From NCBI RefSeq assembly GCF_001467745.1, contig NZ_LNYG01000012.1, forward strand, positions 80,996 through 144,995: a stretch of DNA of 64,000 nt. The letters run 5' to 3'. The translations under genes and the position numbers were made by a program. Under the pieces are notes generated by a model. The model did not search any database. It saw only the letters and a program-made list of their open reading frames with translations, and was not told where the DNA came from. The DNA comes from Legionella jamestowniensis (GTDB taxonomy: Bacteria; Pseudomonadota; Gammaproteobacteria; Legionellales; Legionellaceae). Below are positions 63,095-64,000 of this stretch, piece by piece (position 1 is the first letter of the stretch; every line of letters starts with the position of its first letter).

Positions 63095-64000
63095 ATGAAA
63101 AGAAAGTTACTATATTCATCCTTCGCTGCAGCTGTCATTATTGCCAGTTTTTCAGCGTGGTGGTTTTGGCCACAGCCCAAACCATTACCCTTAACGCTAA
63201 GGCAAGGTTCCTTTGAGCAACTTCCAGGCTGGGACAAAGCGAATGTTAAGCGGTCACTACAGGCTTTTCAAACCTCCTGTAAATCTTTTTTAAAACAGGA
63301 GCCTGAAAAGCCTGTGGGCAGTCATCATTTAGATCTAAAAGCAAAAGATTGGCAGCCAGCCTGTCAAGCTGCTCTTGCTATTCAGCCAATAACCAACAAA
63401 AAAGCCAAAGAATTTTTTCAGCAATGGTTTAGTCCTGTTGAATTTTTCAATAATCGGTCCGTACAAGGTTTGTTTACTGGTTATTACATGCCTTTACTTT
63501 ATGGAAGCCGTACTAAGACGGAAAAATATAACGTGCCGATTTATGGTGTTCCATCCGATTTGGTTACCATCGATCTGGGGCAATTTGATCCAGCTTTTAA
63601 GCATAGAAAACTAGTTGGACGTGCCGCAGGTCACAAAATTGTTCCGTACTACACGCGTGCAGAGATTAACAAAGGGATGATTAAGAAAAAAGCACCTGTT
63701 TTGGTGTGGATTGATAATCCTATTGACCGCGTTTTCTTAGAGATTCAGGGCTCAGGAATTGTGCAACTTCCTGACGGTGAACAAATGTATCTTGGTTATG
63801 CTGCACAAAACGGCGCCCCCTATACCGCTATTGCCAAAGTGTTAATTGATAAGGGCGTAATGACCAAACATAACGCATCCATGCAAGCGATTAAGCGATA
63901 TTTAATGGCTCATCCCAAGGAAATGAATAAGGTTCTCAATCAAAATAAATCGTTTGTTTTTTTCGAGCGCCTTTCTCGCAATGCAGCTTATGGTACACAA
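63095..64000 (+). CDS. mltA: Membrane-bound lytic murein transglycosylase A, 3' end outside window
   Basis: 302 codons are present and the frame is still open at the window end. The N-terminus has one hydrophobic anchor (LLYSSFAAAVIIASFSAWWFW) without a lipobox Cys, unlike E. coli MltA, which is a lipoprotein. Residues from about 125 give the MltA domain: VQGLFTGYYMPLLYGSR, VPIYGVPSDLV, GRAAGHKIVPYYTRAEI and VFLEIQGSGIVQLPDG. The enzyme cleaves the glycan strands of peptidoglycan with anhydro-muramyl products. The catalytic Asp in the 3D domain lies beyond the window. No strong Shine-Dalgarno site precedes the ATG. Confidence 0.9.
   Translation, partial: MKRKLLYSSFAAAVIIASFSAWWFWPQPKPLPLTLRQGSFEQLPGWDKANVKRSLQAFQTSCKSFLKQEPEKPVGSHHLDLKAKDWQPACQAALAIQPITNKKAKEFFQQWFSPVEFFNNRSVQGLFTGYYMPLLYGSRTKTEKYNVPIYGVPSDLVTIDLGQFDPAFKHRKLVGRAAGHKIVPYYTRAEINKGMIKKKAPVLVWIDNPIDRVFLEIQGSGIVQLPDGEQMYLGYAAQNGAPYTAIAKVLIDKGVMTKHNASMQAIKRYLMAHPKEMNKVLNQNKSFVFFERLSRNAAYGTQ

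Noticed and set aside
63019-63237. Minus-strand frame of 72 residues
   Set aside because: It is antisense to the start of mltA, which has strong family motifs on the plus strand.
1-64000. CRISPR array, rRNA operon, intact prophage, complete IS or type IV secretion genes
   Set aside because: None was found on reading; repeats are isolated inverted repeats and no regularly spaced direct repeats were seen.

Overview
The window is AT-rich bacterial chromosome, almost certainly from a Legionella species and probably not L. pneumophila itself. The main reason is the Entner-Doudoroff block in Legionella order (zwf-pgl-edd-glk-eda-sugar transporter, with a secreted glucoamylase nearby). Also consistent are eukaryote-like and effector-like proteins (a Ser/Thr kinase, patatins, several long orphan proteins), an EreA-like enzyme and a CqsS/LqsS-like sensor kinase. 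The genus is inferred from gene content and order; no search was run.

Region 1 (1-3.9 kb) is mobile-element wreckage beside a tRNA-Arg(TCG). Reading outward from the tRNA there is a truncated ISL3-family transposase, its surviving terminal repeat, and the N-terminal part of a tyrosine integrase that this IS interrupted. Beyond that lies a two-gene surface/secreted operon (SPOR plus beta-barrel protein; ice-binding-like DUF3494 protein), a terminator, and the 5' part of a group II intron RNA lying a few bases after that terminator.

Region 2 (3.9-13 kb) is accessory: SDR, two GNATs (one AAC(6')-like), an APH-fold kinase, a possible effector with Pro-Ala-Gly repeats, an intergenic region with paired perfect DnaA boxes, a frameshifted orphan gene, a CheD/NTAN1-like protein, a small inverted-repeat element, a patatin and a DUF1428 protein. 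Region 3 (13-25 kb) has a Ser/Thr kinase, a periplasmic trehalase, a DgcZ-type diguanylate cyclase, a three-gene phosphonate oxidation operon (MFS, PhnY/TmpA-like dioxygenase, PhnZ/TmpB-like HD oxygenase) with its own terminator, two divergent effector-like genes, a serine/threonine dehydratase and a phytase-like secreted protein.

Region 4 (25-35.2 kb) is carbohydrate catabolism. Glucoamylase, together with the trehalase upstream, would release glucose; the sugar transporter and Glk would import and phosphorylate it; Zwf, Pgl, Edd and Eda form the Entner-Doudoroff route. The operon has a clear sigma70-type promoter with an overlapping palindrome. As sequenced, zwf carries a one-base insertion in a G run.

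Region 5 (35-64 kb) is mixed housekeeping and accessory: radical SAM, NagX-like acyltransferase, DUF3775, a PAS-receiver regulator, a haem-oxygenase-fold protein, a sensor kinase, a 2OG oxygenase, an SdaC-like transporter, a phosphoribosyltransferase/hydrolase/erythromycin-esterase cluster, NDH-2, a DUF3734 patatin, an FAD monooxygenase, a ligase-associated exonuclease with its ATP-dependent ligase, an RND pump with an unusual Cys-rich adaptor, and mltA running off the end.
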